From Burkholderiaceae bacterium (lineage in GTDB: Bacteria > Pseudomonadota > Gammaproteobacteria > Burkholderiales > Burkholderiaceae_F): DNA of 64,000 bases. Under the pieces are notes generated by a model. The model was not told the origin of the DNA. It saw only the letters and a list, made by a program, of their open reading frames with translations, and did no database searches. The DNA is taken from positions 1 through 64,000 of the forward strand of contig JAFAIM010000035.1 in the NCBI GenBank assembly GCA_019236735.1. Reading direction: 5' to 3'. The position numbers and the translations under genes are program-made. Position 1 is the stretch's first letter; the number at the start of each line of letters is the position of its first letter. Shown piece by piece: positions 36,656 through 46,325 of the stretch.

Positions 36656-38647
36656 TCAGGCCGCGCGCACCTCCTCGAGCAGGTCGGCGGGCGAGGTCAC
36701 GGGGGCTCGGCAGGTCTGCTCACGGCACACGTACGCCGCGGCCCTGCCATCGACCGGCAAGCGGCCGGCACCGGCCGGAACATGCTGGGCCAGTGCGAGG
36801 GCGCGGCCGGGAATGTAAGCGCGATGTACGGCATGCACCAGCGGCTGCAGTTGCGGTGGCTCTCCGGCAAGCAAGATGGTCGGAGGCGCCTGCTGCGCCA
36901 GCTCCATAGCAGCCAGGAGATGCGAGAAGCCGAACGCATTTCCGGCTGCTGCTGGCGCTAGCTGCTCGAGCACGTGCTCGGCGCGCTCGCGGTAAATAGC
37001 CTTTCCCGTCAGCTCGTGCAGCCTCAACAGCGCAAAGACCGCGCTGGAGGTGCCCGATGGCCACGCATGATCGTACGGAGCGCGCGGACGGTGCACCAGG
37101 GGCTCGGCATCGCTCGCGGTGAAGTACAAGCCCTCGTCCCAGAACTTCTCCAGGATGCGATCGGCCAATTCGACCGCGCGTTGCAGGTACGTGGGATCGA
37201 AACAGGACTCGTACAGATCGACGAGTGCATTGGCCAAGACTGCATAGTCGTCGAGAAAACCGCCCACGCGCGGAACAAAGTCACGCCATACGCGGTACAC
37301 CCCTGCGTCGGGCATTCGAAGCCGCTCGTTCAGGAAATCGGCGGCGGCACGCGCGGCGGCGAGAAACCGCTCGCTCCCACAGGCTTGATACGCTGCGCAC
37401 AGACCCTCGATCATCAGTGCGTTCCAGCTCGCAATCACGTTTTCGTCGCGGCTGGGGCGCACTCGCGCTGCGCGTGCCGCCAGCAGGCGCGCCCGCACAT
37501 CGGCAAAACGCGCCCGCTCGGCAGCATCCAGCTCGATCGCGCTGTGTGGCACCGAGCTCCCGCCTTCGAAATTGCCACGTTCGGTGATTCCGAGCACCCG
37601 GCAGGCGAAGGCGCCGTCCTGCGCTCCGAGGGCGGTGACAACCTGCTCGGGCGTCCACACGTAGAAACGCCCCTCCTCGCCTTCGCTGTCTGCGTCTTCG
37701 CTGGCAAAGAAAGCTCCGAGGGGGTGCGCGAGGTCGCGCAGCACATACTCGATCGTTTCCTCGAAGACGAGTCGCCACGCGGTGTCGCCGGTGAGGCGGT
37801 AGCCGTCTGCATACAGCCGCACCAGCTGGCCGTTGTCGTACAGCATCTTCTCGAAGTGCGGCACCGCCCAGCGCTCGTCGACGCTGTAGCGTGCGAAGCC
37901 GCCGCCCAAGTGGTCGTAGATACCTCCGGCTCGCATCCGATCCAGCGTCAGGCGAACTGCATCCAGCAGCGCAGGCTCGTGTGCCCGCCCGTTCAGGCGC
38001 AGCATCAGATCCAGACAGCTCGGATTCGGGAACTTGGGAGCGCCTCTGAGACCTCCGTACACGGGGTCCGTGTGCTCGGCAAACGCGCGCGCCGCCGCCA
38101 ATGGCAGATCGGAACGGGGCTCGGCCGCACGGCCGAACACCATCCGGTCGAGTTCTGAGAAGCCGCGCCGGAACTGATCGACATTCAGCAGCAGTTTGTC
38201 GTCCTGGTGGCTCCAGGCCTCGCTCAACGCCACCAGTACTCGCGAGAAGCCCGGCCGCCCATAGCGGTCTAGCGGCGGAAAGTAGGTGCCGCCGAAGAAC
38301 GGTTCCCGCTGCGGCGTGAGGAAGACGGTCAGCGGCCACCCGCCGGACTCGCCCATCATCTGGACCACCTTTTGGTAGACCTCGTCGACGTCTGGGCGCT
38401 CCTGCCGGTCGACCTTGATATTGACGAAACGCTCGTTCATCAGATGCGCCGTCTGCGGGTCCTCGAACGACTCGTGCGCCATCACGTGGCACCAATGACA
38501 GGCCGCGTATCCGATCGACAGGTGGATCGGCACATTGCGTTGGACCGCATGCGCAAACGCCTCCTCTCCCCAAGCAAACCACTCCACCGGGTTGTCGGCG
38601 TGCTGGCGCAGATACGGGGATGCTTCGCGAGCGAGGCGGTTGGGCAT
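36656..38647 (-). CDS. YyaL family thioredoxin-domain/glycosidase-like protein (DUF255)
   Basis: The protein has 663 residues, the usual length. The N-terminal thioredoxin-like domain has [21 protein letters not shown] and the motif CHWCHVM (Cys 50 and 53), then [15 protein letters not shown]. The C-terminal (alpha/alpha) barrel region has [25 protein letters not shown] and FYVWTPEQV, with NALMIEGL. The family is widespread but its biochemical role is not settled. It is convergent with the YVTN gene and divergent from cfa. Confidence 0.92.
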   Translation of the reverse strand: MPNRLAREASPYLRQHADNPVEWFAWGEEAFAHAVQRNVPIHLSIGYAACHWCHVMAHESFEDPQTAHLMNERFVNIKVDRQERPDVDEVYQKVVQMMGESGGWPLTVFLTPQREPFFGGTYFPPLDRYGRPGFSRVLVALSEAWSHQDDKLLLNVDQFRRGFSELDRMVFGRAAEPRSDLPLAAARAFAEHTDPVYGGLRGAPKFPNPSCLDLMLRLNGRAHEPALLDAVRLTLDRMRAGGIYDHLGGGFARYSVDERWAVPHFEKMLYDNGQLVRLYADGYRLTGDTAWRLVFEETIEYVLRDLAHPLGAFFASEDADSEGEEGRFYVWTPEQVVTALGAQDGAFACRVLGITERGNFEGGSSVPHSAIELDAAERARFADVRARLLAARAARVRPSRDENVIASWNALMIEGLCAAYQACGSERFLAAARAAADFLNERLRMPDAGVYRVWRDFVPRVGGFLDDYAVLANALVDLYESCFDPTYLQRAVELADRILEKFWDEGLYFTASDAEPLVHRPRAPYDHAWPSGTSSAVFALLRLHELTGKAIYRERAEHVLEQLAPAAAGNAFGFSHLLAAMELAQQAPPTILLAGEPPQLQPLVHAVHRAYIPGRALALAQHVPAGAGRLPVDGRAAAYVCREQTCRAPVTSPADLLEEVRAA

Positions 38648-38815
38648 TTTTGCTGCGGCAAAGGCGCGTGGCGAGTGCGCGAATCGGCACGATACACGCC
38701 GGATGCGAGCTTCTTCCGTTTCGTTCCGGTCGCCGAGATAGGGTGATTGCCGGTTTTAAATCAGGGTCATTTTTGATTAGTATCGGAGGCAAACAAATAG
38801 GGAAGGGAGAAAACG
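38648..38815. promoter_or_regulatory. divergent yyaL-cfa intergenic region
   Basis: The half of this 168-base gap nearest cfa is AT-rich (about 38745-38785), as expected of a promoter, and ends in the ribosome site GGGAAGGGAG before the cfa ATG. No -35/-10 pair with correct spacing could be fixed. Confidence 0.35.
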
Positions 38816-40078
38816 ATGCGCCATTATCTGGTCGAGACGGAATCGCCGCCGCGCGTTCCTCCGATCGGCTCGCCGGCGACCTTGTTCCTTCAGCGGCGCT
38901 TCGATCGGTTCGTGGCGAAGATGCGCCCGTACGGAATCCCTCTGCGTGTGCGGTTGTGGAACGGCTTCGAGGCGGCGCTCAGCGACGAGCCGCGAGTGAC
39001 ATTCACGGTCCCCTCGCCGGCAGCGCTGCGCCGATTGCTGCGGCCCTCGCTGGATCGTGTCGGCATGGCGTACGTCGAGGCAGACCTGGAGATCGACGGC
39101 AAGGTGACCGACGTGCTGCAGGTCGCGGTCCGCCTGGCCACACTCGGAGCGATGCGACGGCGCCGCGGCCCGCGCATGTTCCGACACACGCGCGCAGTGG
39201 ACTCCGAAGCGATCCGCTACCACTACGACGTCTCCAACGAGTTTTATTCGCTGTGGCTCGACCGTAACCTCGTCTACTCCTGCGCGTACTTCCGCACACC
39301 CCAGGACAACCTGGACGATGCGCAGATCCAGAAAATCGACCATATCCTGACGAAGCTCAGAGTGCAGCCGGGTGACACGCTGCTCGACATCGGGTGCGGC
39401 TGGGGCGCGCTCATTGTGCGCGCGGTGCAGAAGTACGGCGCGAAGGCACTCGGGATCACGCTGTCACGCAATCAGTACGAGCTCGCGCGCGAGCGCATCG
39501 CCGCCGCAGGTCTCGCCGATCGTTGCGAAGTCCGGCTGGAGGACTATCGGGACGTCACCGGAAAGTTCGACCGCATCGCCAGCGTCGGGATGTTCGAGCA
39601 CGTCGGTCTGAGAAACCTGCGAACGTATTTCTCGAAAATCCGCGATCTGCTGAAGGACGACGGCACTGTGATGAATCATGGCATCACCGCCGGCGATCCG
39701 GACAGCTCCGAGTCGCCGCTCGGAGCCGGCGAGTACATCGAGCGTTACGTGTTTCCCCATGGCGAGCTGGCGCACATCAGCCGCGTGCTGCACGAGATGT
39801 GCGCGGCGGGTCTGGAACCGATCGATGTGGAGAATCTTCGTCGCCACTACGCGTTGACGCTCACCCGCTGGTCGGAGCGCTTCGAGGCGAACTCGCAGAA
39901 GCTGCGCGAGATCTCCGGCGACAAGCGCTGGCGCATCTGGCGGGTCTATCTGGCGGGCTGCGCCTTCGGCTTCGCGCAGGAATGGATGTCGCTGCACCAG
40001 GTGCTTGCGGTCAAGACCGGGGCCAGTGCGGCCGCGCTTCCCTTGACACGCGACTACATGTACCGCGCGACGAGCTAA
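38816..40078 (+). CDS. cfa: cyclopropane-fatty-acyl-phospholipid synthase
   Basis: The protein has 420 residues. The N-terminal lipid-binding part (about 1-130, with GMAYVEADLEIDGKVTDVLQV) leads to RYHYDVSNEFYSLWLDRNLVYSCAYF and the SAM-binding motif DIGCGWGALIV at residue 191, followed by GITLSRNQYELARERI. SVGMFEHVGLRN and the C-terminal RIWRVYLAGCAFGF are also conserved in the family. It adds a methylene bridge to unsaturated membrane lipid chains from S-adenosylmethionine. GGGAAGGGAG precedes the start. Confidence 0.92.
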   Translation: MRHYLVETESPPRVPPIGSPATLFLQRRFDRFVAKMRPYGIPLRVRLWNGFEAALSDEPRVTFTVPSPAALRRLLRPSLDRVGMAYVEADLEIDGKVTDVLQVAVRLATLGAMRRRRGPRMFRHTRAVDSEAIRYHYDVSNEFYSLWLDRNLVYSCAYFRTPQDNLDDAQIQKIDHILTKLRVQPGDTLLDIGCGWGALIVRAVQKYGAKALGITLSRNQYELARERIAAAGLADRCEVRLEDYRDVTGKFDRIASVGMFEHVGLRNLRTYFSKIRDLLKDDGTVMNHGITAGDPDSSESPLGAGEYIERYVFPHGELAHISRVLHEMCAAGLEPIDVENLRRHYALTLTRWSERFEANSQKLREISGDKRWRIWRVYLAGCAFGFAQEWMSLHQVLAVKTGASAAALPLTRDYMYRATS

Positions 40079-40180
40079 CCCGCGCAAGAGGCAGCCGTTA
40101 TATCGATATGCCGAGTCGCCCGTCTTCGCACGACGGTGGAACCGGCGTAATCTGCCGCGCGAAAACCAAGGGAGGCTGCA

Positions 40181-41575
40181 ATGGAAGCTTCTCCCGGCGC
40201 GGGCGTAGCCGAACCTGCGCGGCGACAGGAGGGGTGGCGCGAAACCTACCGCAAGGAAGATTGGTGGGCGATTTGGCTCGGGCTGGGAATCGTGCTGCTC
40301 GCTTGGCTGTTCTTCGCGAGCGGCTCGACGATCAAGTGGTTCGCGGTCACGCCCAAGAAATGGTCGTCCATCGGTCAGCTAGCCGGCGACCTGGCGCAGC
40401 ATGCCGGTCAGTACGTGGTGCAGTTCGCCGCGTGGCTGGCAATCTTCTGCGTCAGCATGCGCGCGATGGGGCACAGGCTGGCGCATTTCATCCCTTCGTT
40501 CGCGTTTGTCTACGTGAGCTCCATCGTGATCATCGCGATCGGCGCTTGGGAAAAGGCGTCGTACTACAACCTCGAGCCGCCGCTGGTGGCGCTGGTGGTG
40601 GGACTCGCCATTTCGAACCTGATCGGCCTGCCGCGCTGGATGGATACCGGCTTCCGGGTCGAGTACTACATCAAGACCGGGATCGTGCTGCTGGGGGCAA
40701 CGCTGCCGTTCACGTTGATCATCTGGGCCGGACCGGTGGCGATCGCGCAGGCCTCGCTGGTTTCGATCGTCACATTTTTGGTCATTTACTTCACCGGTAA
40801 GAAACTCGGGCTGGACCGTCGCCTGTGCGCGACGCTCGGTGCTGGCGGCGCCGTTTGCGGCGTGTCGGCCTCGATCGCGATCGCCGGCGCGGTTGGCGCA
40901 CGCAAAGAGCACGCGCCAGTCGCGATCACGATGGTGATCGGGTGGGCGATCGTGATGATCTTCGTGCTTCCGATCGTGTGTCGCTGGCTGCAGCTGCCGG
41001 CCGGAGTTGGTGGCGCCTGGATCGGCACCTCGGAGTTCGCCGATGCGGCGGGCCTTGCCGCCGCGCAGACCTACGGAAACTACGTGACGGGCGCCGGCCT
41101 GGCTGGCAAGCCCGACGACGCGCTCTGGGCTTTCACGCTGATGAAGGTCGTCGGCCGCGACGTCTGGATCGGCATCTGGGCATTCGTGCTGGCGATCATC
41201 GCCACCACGCGCTGGGAGGTTCAGACTGGCGAGCGGCCCGAGCTCGCGCAAGTGTGGTGGCGCTTCCCCAAGTTCGTGATCGGATTTTTGCTTGCATCGC
41301 TGCTGGTCACCGCGATCGCCGCGCCGTACAGCTACGGGGACTACAGCAAGGTCGTCGCGCCGAACCTGATCGCACCGATCCGGGACCTGCGCACCTGGGC
41401 CTTTATCTTCTGTTTTTTCAGCATCGGCCTGACGACCCGCGTGCGCGAACTTGCGCACGGGGGCGCCAAGCCGTTCTGGGCCTTCACCGCAGGGGTCGCC
41501 GTCAACGTCGTGCTCGGCTTTGTCCTGTCGGTGTTGGTGTTCGCCTCATACTGGAGCGCCCTGTCACGACCCTGA
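40181..41575 (+). CDS. YeiH family putative sulfate/anion exporter
   Basis: The protein has 464 residues with ten or more membrane segments; GGGAGG precedes the ATG. Typical YeiH/UPF0324 parts are KTGIVLLGATLPFTLI, LCATLGAGGAVCGVSASIAIAGAV, GAWIGTSEFADAAGLAAAQTYGN and FTLMKVVGRDVWIGIWAFVLAI. Some members are annotated as sulfate or sulfonate exporters, but transport is rarely shown. An N-terminal extension of about 75 residues is longer than in E. coli YeiH. The 3' end overlaps the convergent M3 peptidase gene by 12 bases. Confidence 0.88.
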   Translation: MEASPGAGVAEPARRQEGWRETYRKEDWWAIWLGLGIVLLAWLFFASGSTIKWFAVTPKKWSSIGQLAGDLAQHAGQYVVQFAAWLAIFCVSMRAMGHRLAHFIPSFAFVYVSSIVIIAIGAWEKASYYNLEPPLVALVVGLAISNLIGLPRWMDTGFRVEYYIKTGIVLLGATLPFTLIIWAGPVAIAQASLVSIVTFLVIYFTGKKLGLDRRLCATLGAGGAVCGVSASIAIAGAVGARKEHAPVAITMVIGWAIVMIFVLPIVCRWLQLPAGVGGAWIGTSEFADAAGLAAAQTYGNYVTGAGLAGKPDDALWAFTLMKVVGRDVWIGIWAFVLAIIATTRWEVQTGERPELAQVWWRFPKFVIGFLLASLLVTAIAAPYSYGDYSKVVAPNLIAPIRDLRTWAFIFCFFSIGLTTRVRELAHGGAKPFWAFTAGVAVNVVLGFVLSVLVFASYWSALSRP

Positions 41576-43723
41576 CGACCCTGATCGCGCCGCCGATTGC
41601 GCCGGGGCGGGTGAATCCGCCAGACCCTCTGCCAGCCAGCGTTGGAACGCCTCGAAGTTGTAGGGGCGGCCCAGAAAATCCGAAATCAGTTGTGCGGCGG
41701 GCTTCGTTCCTCCCGGCTCGAGCACCGCGCGTCGGTACTGCAGCGCGACAGGACCTCCGACCAAATTGGCCTTGTCGAAGTGATCGAAGAAATCGAGCGC
41801 GATCACTTTGTCGACAACGTATGTGTAGTAATTGGAGCTATAGCCGTATAGGTGCCCGAAACTCGCGTACTGCCGCACGCCGTCGAGCGGGTCGAACGGA
41901 TTGAACTTGCGGATCAGCGTTCGCTCGAGCTCGACCGGGTCCACCGTTTCGGGGTCCGCGGCGTACAGCTGATACGAGTACGCGGCCAGGTCGACTTGAC
42001 GGCGCATGCCCAGCGCTCGCCCGAAGGCGCCGGCCCGATTCATCCGTTCGATCAGTTCGGTCGGCAATACCGCACCTGTTTTGTAGTGGCGCGCAAAGGT
42101 CTGCAGCAGTCGCGCGTCGTGGAAGAACTCCTCGAGCATCTGCGACGGCGCTTCGACGAAGTCCAGCTCGGTGGCAACCCCACTGGCTGATGCCCAGCGA
42201 CCCTGGCCGCCGAGCACGGCATGCATCAGGTGGCCCAGCTCGTGGAAGAAGGTCACGACGCCGTCGTACTGCATCAGTCCGGGGTCGCCCGCCTTGCCGC
42301 CCGGGAAGTTGCAGACGAGCCGTCCCTCCGGCATTTGCCTGCCGCTGATTCCCGGCACCAGAGTATCGGAGTTGAACCACTGGTCCTTGCCCGGACGTGG
42401 GTGCATGTCGAGGTAAATGCGGCCGATCCGCTTCTTGTATCGGGGGCTCTGCGGATCCTGGTCGACCACGTCCCAGGCGGTTACCGAAGGGTCCCACACC
42501 GGAGCGTGCGGAGCGCGATCGAAACGCACATGAAACAGCTTGCTGGTCGCTGTCAGGATCCCGCTTTCGACCTGCGCGTACGGGAAGTACGGCCGCACCT
42601 GCTGCGAATCGAAGTTAAATTGGTGGCGCGAGTACGCCTCGAACCAGTAGAAGCGGCTGGCCATGTCGATCGAGGCCAAACCGGGTTGTTGCGATTGAGC
42701 GAACTTCAGCAGGATTTCGTACTCGCGCTGCGCCGGCTCCCGCGTAACCTCATCGACCTTGTTCAGAAACGCCTGCAGCTGCGCCGAGTTGGCCATCATC
42801 AGGTCCGCTAGCGCCATGTCTGGCCAGCTCGGATACCCGAGCAGATTGGCGATCTGATGCCTGAGCTTCAGTAGCTGCCGCAGCGGCACGTCGTTCTGTG
42901 GGTAGGCGCGCGTCAGGTACGCGACATAAGCGCGCCGGCGAAGATCCTCGTTGCGCGCATACGTGGAGACGGCGCTGAAATCCGGATACGCCGACGTGAC
43001 ACGGATCTTGCCGTCGGCGCCGGGCCGATGGGAAGCGATGAAATCCGCCGGCAGCCCGGCCAGGTCTTCCGCGTGATCGACTTCGACCGTATGGACGCTT
43101 TCGTTGATGTTGCGCTCGAACTCCAATCCATTGCGCGTGACTGCGTCGAGCAGCTCGTGCAGGTGCGCACGGGTTGCGTCGTCGCGGTCCGCTCCGGCCA
43201 GATGGAACTCGAGCAGGGCTCGTTGCAGAACGTAGCGGGTTGCGGCGTCCGCGCCGGCCGCATCGATCGCAGCAAGAGCGTGGTAGACCTCGGCGTTCAG
43301 CGACAGCGTGTTTACCTCCTCCTCCACGCGCTGCGCCAGAGCCTGAGCTGCGTCGCGGATCTCGCGCCGCGCGTGGACGTTTCGCATCAAGCGAATCTGG
43401 CTGTCCGCCAGCGCCAATTCTCCGACCGCCTCGTCGTAGGGTGCGAAGGTGGCATCGATCGTTCGCGGCGTCGAGTCGGCAGTGACTTTGGCGATCAGGC
43501 TCTTGTACTTGGCGATATGGGCGTCGGTCCAGGTCTTTAGCGAAGCGGGGGTCACGGCTCCGACCCATGCGTGCAGGGGATCCGTTGGCGCGGCGGAGGC
43601 GGGTTGCATCGCGATCGACGCCAACAGCACGGCGCACATCGCGTGCGCTCCGCCCGAACGGGAGAACCTCGGCCGCTGCGGATGCGGGGTCGTCGGACTC
43701 CATCTACCCGAGGTCAAAGGCAT
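41564..43723 (-). CDS. M3 family metallopeptidase, exported
   Basis: The protein has 719 residues from the ATG at 43723, which has AGGA seven bases upstream. A basic N-terminal region and hydrophobic run (MCAVLLASIAMQPASA) suggest export. The zinc site HELGH is at 494-498 in VTFFHELGHLMHAVLG, with the Glu ligand in EAPSQMLEEFFHD. Overall it follows oligopeptidase A/thimet oligopeptidase (QNDVPLRQLLKLRHQIANLLGY; YSYQLYAAD). It cleaves short peptides; a periplasmic site is inferred from the signal. It is the second exported M3 peptidase in this window. Confidence 0.88.
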   Translation of the reverse strand: MPLTSGRWSPTTPHPQRPRFSRSGGAHAMCAVLLASIAMQPASAAPTDPLHAWVGAVTPASLKTWTDAHIAKYKSLIAKVTADSTPRTIDATFAPYDEAVGELALADSQIRLMRNVHARREIRDAAQALAQRVEEEVNTLSLNAEVYHALAAIDAAGADAATRYVLQRALLEFHLAGADRDDATRAHLHELLDAVTRNGLEFERNINESVHTVEVDHAEDLAGLPADFIASHRPGADGKIRVTSAYPDFSAVSTYARNEDLRRRAYVAYLTRAYPQNDVPLRQLLKLRHQIANLLGYPSWPDMALADLMMANSAQLQAFLNKVDEVTREPAQREYEILLKFAQSQQPGLASIDMASRFYWFEAYSRHQFNFDSQQVRPYFPYAQVESGILTATSKLFHVRFDRAPHAPVWDPSVTAWDVVDQDPQSPRYKKRIGRIYLDMHPRPGKDQWFNSDTLVPGISGRQMPEGRLVCNFPGGKAGDPGLMQYDGVVTFFHELGHLMHAVLGGQGRWASASGVATELDFVEAPSQMLEEFFHDARLLQTFARHYKTGAVLPTELIERMNRAGAFGRALGMRRQVDLAAYSYQLYAADPETVDPVELERTLIRKFNPFDPLDGVRQYASFGHLYGYSSNYYTYVVDKVIALDFFDHFDKANLVGGPVALQYRRAVLEPGGTKPAAQLISDFLGRPYNFEAFQRWLAEGLADSPAPAQSAARSGSSGS

Positions 43724-43755
43724 TTCGCATCCTTTCTCGCTGGTTGGTCACGGGC

Positions 43756-44013
43756 TCAGCCGCCACTCAATGCCTGCACGATCAGAATCTCCTCGCTGCC
43801 GTGCAACCGGTGCTCCAGATCGAAGACCTGCGAGCCGTCGACAAAGACCCGTATGTGCCGCCGGATCCGGTCCTGCTCGTCGATCATACGGAAGCGGATT
43901 CCGGGAAAGCGGTGATCCAGCTCGACCAGGACTGCCGCCAGAGTTGCGCCGCTCGCATCCACCCGGCTCGTTTTTGTATACGACCGAAGCGGAGCGGGGA
44001 TCAGGATATTCAT
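43756..44013 (-). CDS. MoaD/ThiS-like small protein with Gly-Gly tail
   Basis: The protein has 85 residues with a ubiquitin-like beta-grasp pattern: MNILIPAPLRSYTK, GATLAAVLVELDHRFPG, HIRVFVDGSQVFDLE, EEILIVQALSGG. The terminal Gly-Gly is the activation site of sulfur carriers of this fold. It overlaps the preceding propeller gene by four bases (ATGA), so the two are translationally coupled. This pairing with a BNR propeller is seen in many bacteria, but the purpose is not known. It is distinct from the aorD protein. Confidence 0.82.
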   Translation of the reverse strand: MNILIPAPLRSYTKTSRVDASGATLAAVLVELDHRFPGIRFRMIDEQDRIRRHIRVFVDGSQVFDLEHRLHGSEEILIVQALSGG

Positions 44014-45233
44014 CTACGCACAGCGACTTGTGCGGCCTCCACTGCATAAATCTCGGGAAGATGCGACGCGATGCTGCTCCAGCGCCGGCCGCCGTCGCGG
44101 CTCATCCACAGCTCCCCGCTGGTGGTGCCGAAATACAAGCACGGCGGATCACCCGGATCCAAGGCCATCGCCTGGCGCTTGACGGTCCACCACGCCTGCC
44201 GCTGCGGCATTCCGGAGGCCAGGCGCTGCCAGGTGCTGCCGCCGTTGCGCGTCACGTAGACAGCCGGGATGCCGTCGGGGCTGGTCCGCGGCCACACAGT
44301 GGTTCCGTCCATCGGGAACACCCACGCGGTGTCGGCGTCGCGCGGATGAACGACGAGCGGAAACCCGATGTCGCCGATTTTCTGCGGCATATTGCGCCCG
44401 ATCCGAACCCACTGGTCCGATGGCCGATCGATCCGGTACAGGCCGCAGTGGTTCTGCTGATACAGCCGGTCCGGGTTGCTCGGGCACAGCCGCACGCAGT
44501 GCGGGTCGTGGAATGCCAAGTTGGCAGCATCGAAGCCCTCTACTACCTCCATGCCCTTTACGAGCGGCTCCCACGTTTGCCCTCGGTCGACCGACTCGTG
44601 CACTCCGCCGCCCGACATACCCACATACAGATGCGCCGGATCGCGCGGGTCGACGATGATCGAATGCATCTTCGGGCCGTCCGGCGTGCCGTCCTGCCGC
44701 GTGCCCATCCACTTGCGGTACCGCGGATCATCGTTGAGACCGTTGATAGGCAGCCACGTCGCGCCGCCATCTTCCGAACGAAACAGGCCTTGGGGCGATG
44801 TTCCGGCGTACCAGACCTGGGGCTCGCTCGCATGCCCGGGAGTGAGCCAGAACGTGTGGTCGACCGCCCGGCCTTCCTCACCGGCCGGCGCTTTCGCGTA
44901 CGCCGGCGGGCGCGCTGCCTCCTGCCAGGACGCGCCGAGATCGGTCGATCGGAAGATCGTCGGTCCCAGATGCCCCGTCTTGGCCGCGGCCAGCAGCGTT
45001 CGGCCATCGCGCGGGTCCAGCACGACGTGGCTGACGATGTGCCCCAGAAAATGCGGCCCATCCAGGCGCCAGGTCGTTCGCGCCGCATCGCCGTGGATCA
45101 GCCACGCTCCCTTGCGAGTTGCAACCAGCACGACGATGCGCGACGGCTGAGCACGCGCGGCGCGGCTTCGGGTAGCACTACGCGCGCGGGGCGCACGCTT
45201 GGTCTTCGCGGGCGAAGTCTTACGAGTAACCAT
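44010..45233 (-). CDS. BNR/sialidase-like beta-propeller protein
   Basis: The protein has 407 residues; GGAGGGG precedes the ATG. A Lys/Arg/Ala-rich leader (residues 2-30) precedes VVLVATRKGAWLIHGD. Several Asp-box-type repeats are visible: IFRSTDLGASW, LFRSEDGGATWLP, VHESVDRGQTWEP, YVTRNGGSTWQRL and LWMSRDGGRRWSSI. It resembles glycosyl hydrolase BNR and VPS10-type propellers, without a recognisable sialidase active site. No signal peptide is seen, so it is probably cytoplasmic. It is coupled to a MoaD/ThiS-like gene. Confidence 0.85.
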   Translation of the reverse strand: MVTRKTSPAKTKRAPRARSATRSRAARAQPSRIVVLVATRKGAWLIHGDAARTTWRLDGPHFLGHIVSHVVLDPRDGRTLLAAAKTGHLGPTIFRSTDLGASWQEAARPPAYAKAPAGEEGRAVDHTFWLTPGHASEPQVWYAGTSPQGLFRSEDGGATWLPINGLNDDPRYRKWMGTRQDGTPDGPKMHSIIVDPRDPAHLYVGMSGGGVHESVDRGQTWEPLVKGMEVVEGFDAANLAFHDPHCVRLCPSNPDRLYQQNHCGLYRIDRPSDQWVRIGRNMPQKIGDIGFPLVVHPRDADTAWVFPMDGTTVWPRTSPDGIPAVYVTRNGGSTWQRLASGMPQRQAWWTVKRQAMALDPGDPPCLYFGTTSGELWMSRDGGRRWSSIASHLPEIYAVEAAQVAVRR

Positions 45234-45326
45234 GACCCCTCCTTTGCCGCGCGCATTATCCTCTGAGCCCGAACCGAGCGAACCTGCCGCAGCCGACCGA
45301 TGCGCGGTGATGCGTGCCGGTGTACC

Positions 45327-46256
45327 TCAGGGCAGCTGCCTGACCTGCAAACCCTTGTCCATAAGCAGCTGCAGCACGCTTTTTTCGCCGGCCAAATGGC
45401 CTGCACCAATGACGACGAAGGCGTGCGAGGAGCCCGTGGCCAACGCGGCAATTCTGTCGGCCATTCCCGGGTTGCGCTCGTCGAAGAGCCTGGCGAAGAT
45501 CCTTTTCGATGCCGCGTCATGGTTGGACTCGCGCAGCAGCCGAGCGACCTCTTTCGTATCCCCCGCTCGCCAGGCTGCAACGACCTGGTCAGTGATGCGG
45601 GCGAGCTCGCCGCTGTGCGCCTCCTTCAGCGTTTCCTTCAGCATCGCATCGCCTTCCTCGTCGCTCAGGCCCCCCAGAATGCCGGCCTGGAACTGCGCCG
45701 ACTCCAGCTCGATCACTTTCTTGCCGTCGGCGTGTGCGCTGGCCAGAAAATGCCGATCGATTCCAGCTTGAGGGTCGTAGCCGTGTGAGGCCAGCGCGGC
45801 AAGGACCAAAGCGCTCGCGAGTGCGCCGGCTTTTAAATGGCCAAGCAACTCTTGTCGTTCCTGGACCGTTGAGGCCAGGGCCGACTGCAGCGATTTCCAA
45901 ACCTCGGGCGAGACGTGCCGTTCCAGACTGTCGGGTGGCGCATAGATGAGCAGCGGCATTGTCTTGGATACTTCGGCCTGGTTCGTGATGTCCACCTCGA
46001 CTGCGAGCTCGTCCGCCTGCCGGTACGCGTCCTCCACCACTCTGGGAAGCGGGTAGAAGTCCGCTCTAGCCGCATGGATCGATCCGAACACGTATGCCGA
46101 GTTGGTCGCGGACTTCACTTCCCACAGGAAGATCTTGCCAGCGCTCGCGGGCGAAGATTGGGCGGCAACGGCGCTCGCGGCGAACGCCAGCCCGAGGAAA
46201 CAGCTCCGCGCCCAGCCGGGCGCCCCGAAACCTGCCAATCGTCGTAAAAGGTTCAT
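45327..46256 (-). CDS. TraB/GumN family protein
   Basis: The protein has 309 residues with a signal peptide (CFLGLAFAASAVAA). The family motifs are FLWEVKSATNSAYVFGSIHAA near the N-terminus and FVVIGAGHLAGEKSVLQLLMDKG at the C-terminus, plus YDPQAGIDRHFLASAHADGK. These are distant relatives of Tiki-type metalloproteases; the bacterial function is largely unknown. It is divergent from glyQ by 69 bases. Despite the name it is unrelated to the conjugation TraB. Confidence 0.88.
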   Translation of the reverse strand: MNLLRRLAGFGAPGWARSCFLGLAFAASAVAAQSSPASAGKIFLWEVKSATNSAYVFGSIHAARADFYPLPRVVEDAYRQADELAVEVDITNQAEVSKTMPLLIYAPPDSLERHVSPEVWKSLQSALASTVQERQELLGHLKAGALASALVLAALASHGYDPQAGIDRHFLASAHADGKKVIELESAQFQAGILGGLSDEEGDAMLKETLKEAHSGELARITDQVVAAWRAGDTKEVARLLRESNHDAASKRIFARLFDERNPGMADRIAALATGSSHAFVVIGAGHLAGEKSVLQLLMDKGLQVRQLP

Positions 46257-46325
46257 CGGCGTAAGAGTACGTCAGCAATTTAGAATCCGCCATTTGAGGC
46301 GCTCAGCCGAGGCGCCAAGGCAGCA

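Noticed and set aside
40100-40109. ATATCGATAT palindrome between cfa and the YeiH gene as a ModE-like site
   Set aside because: Only a 10-base self-complementary word with no half-site spacing; likely chance.
45327-46256. TraB/GumN gene as part of the conjugation machinery
   Set aside because: The name coincides only; motifs are those of the GumN/Tiki-like family and it is far from the secretion operon.
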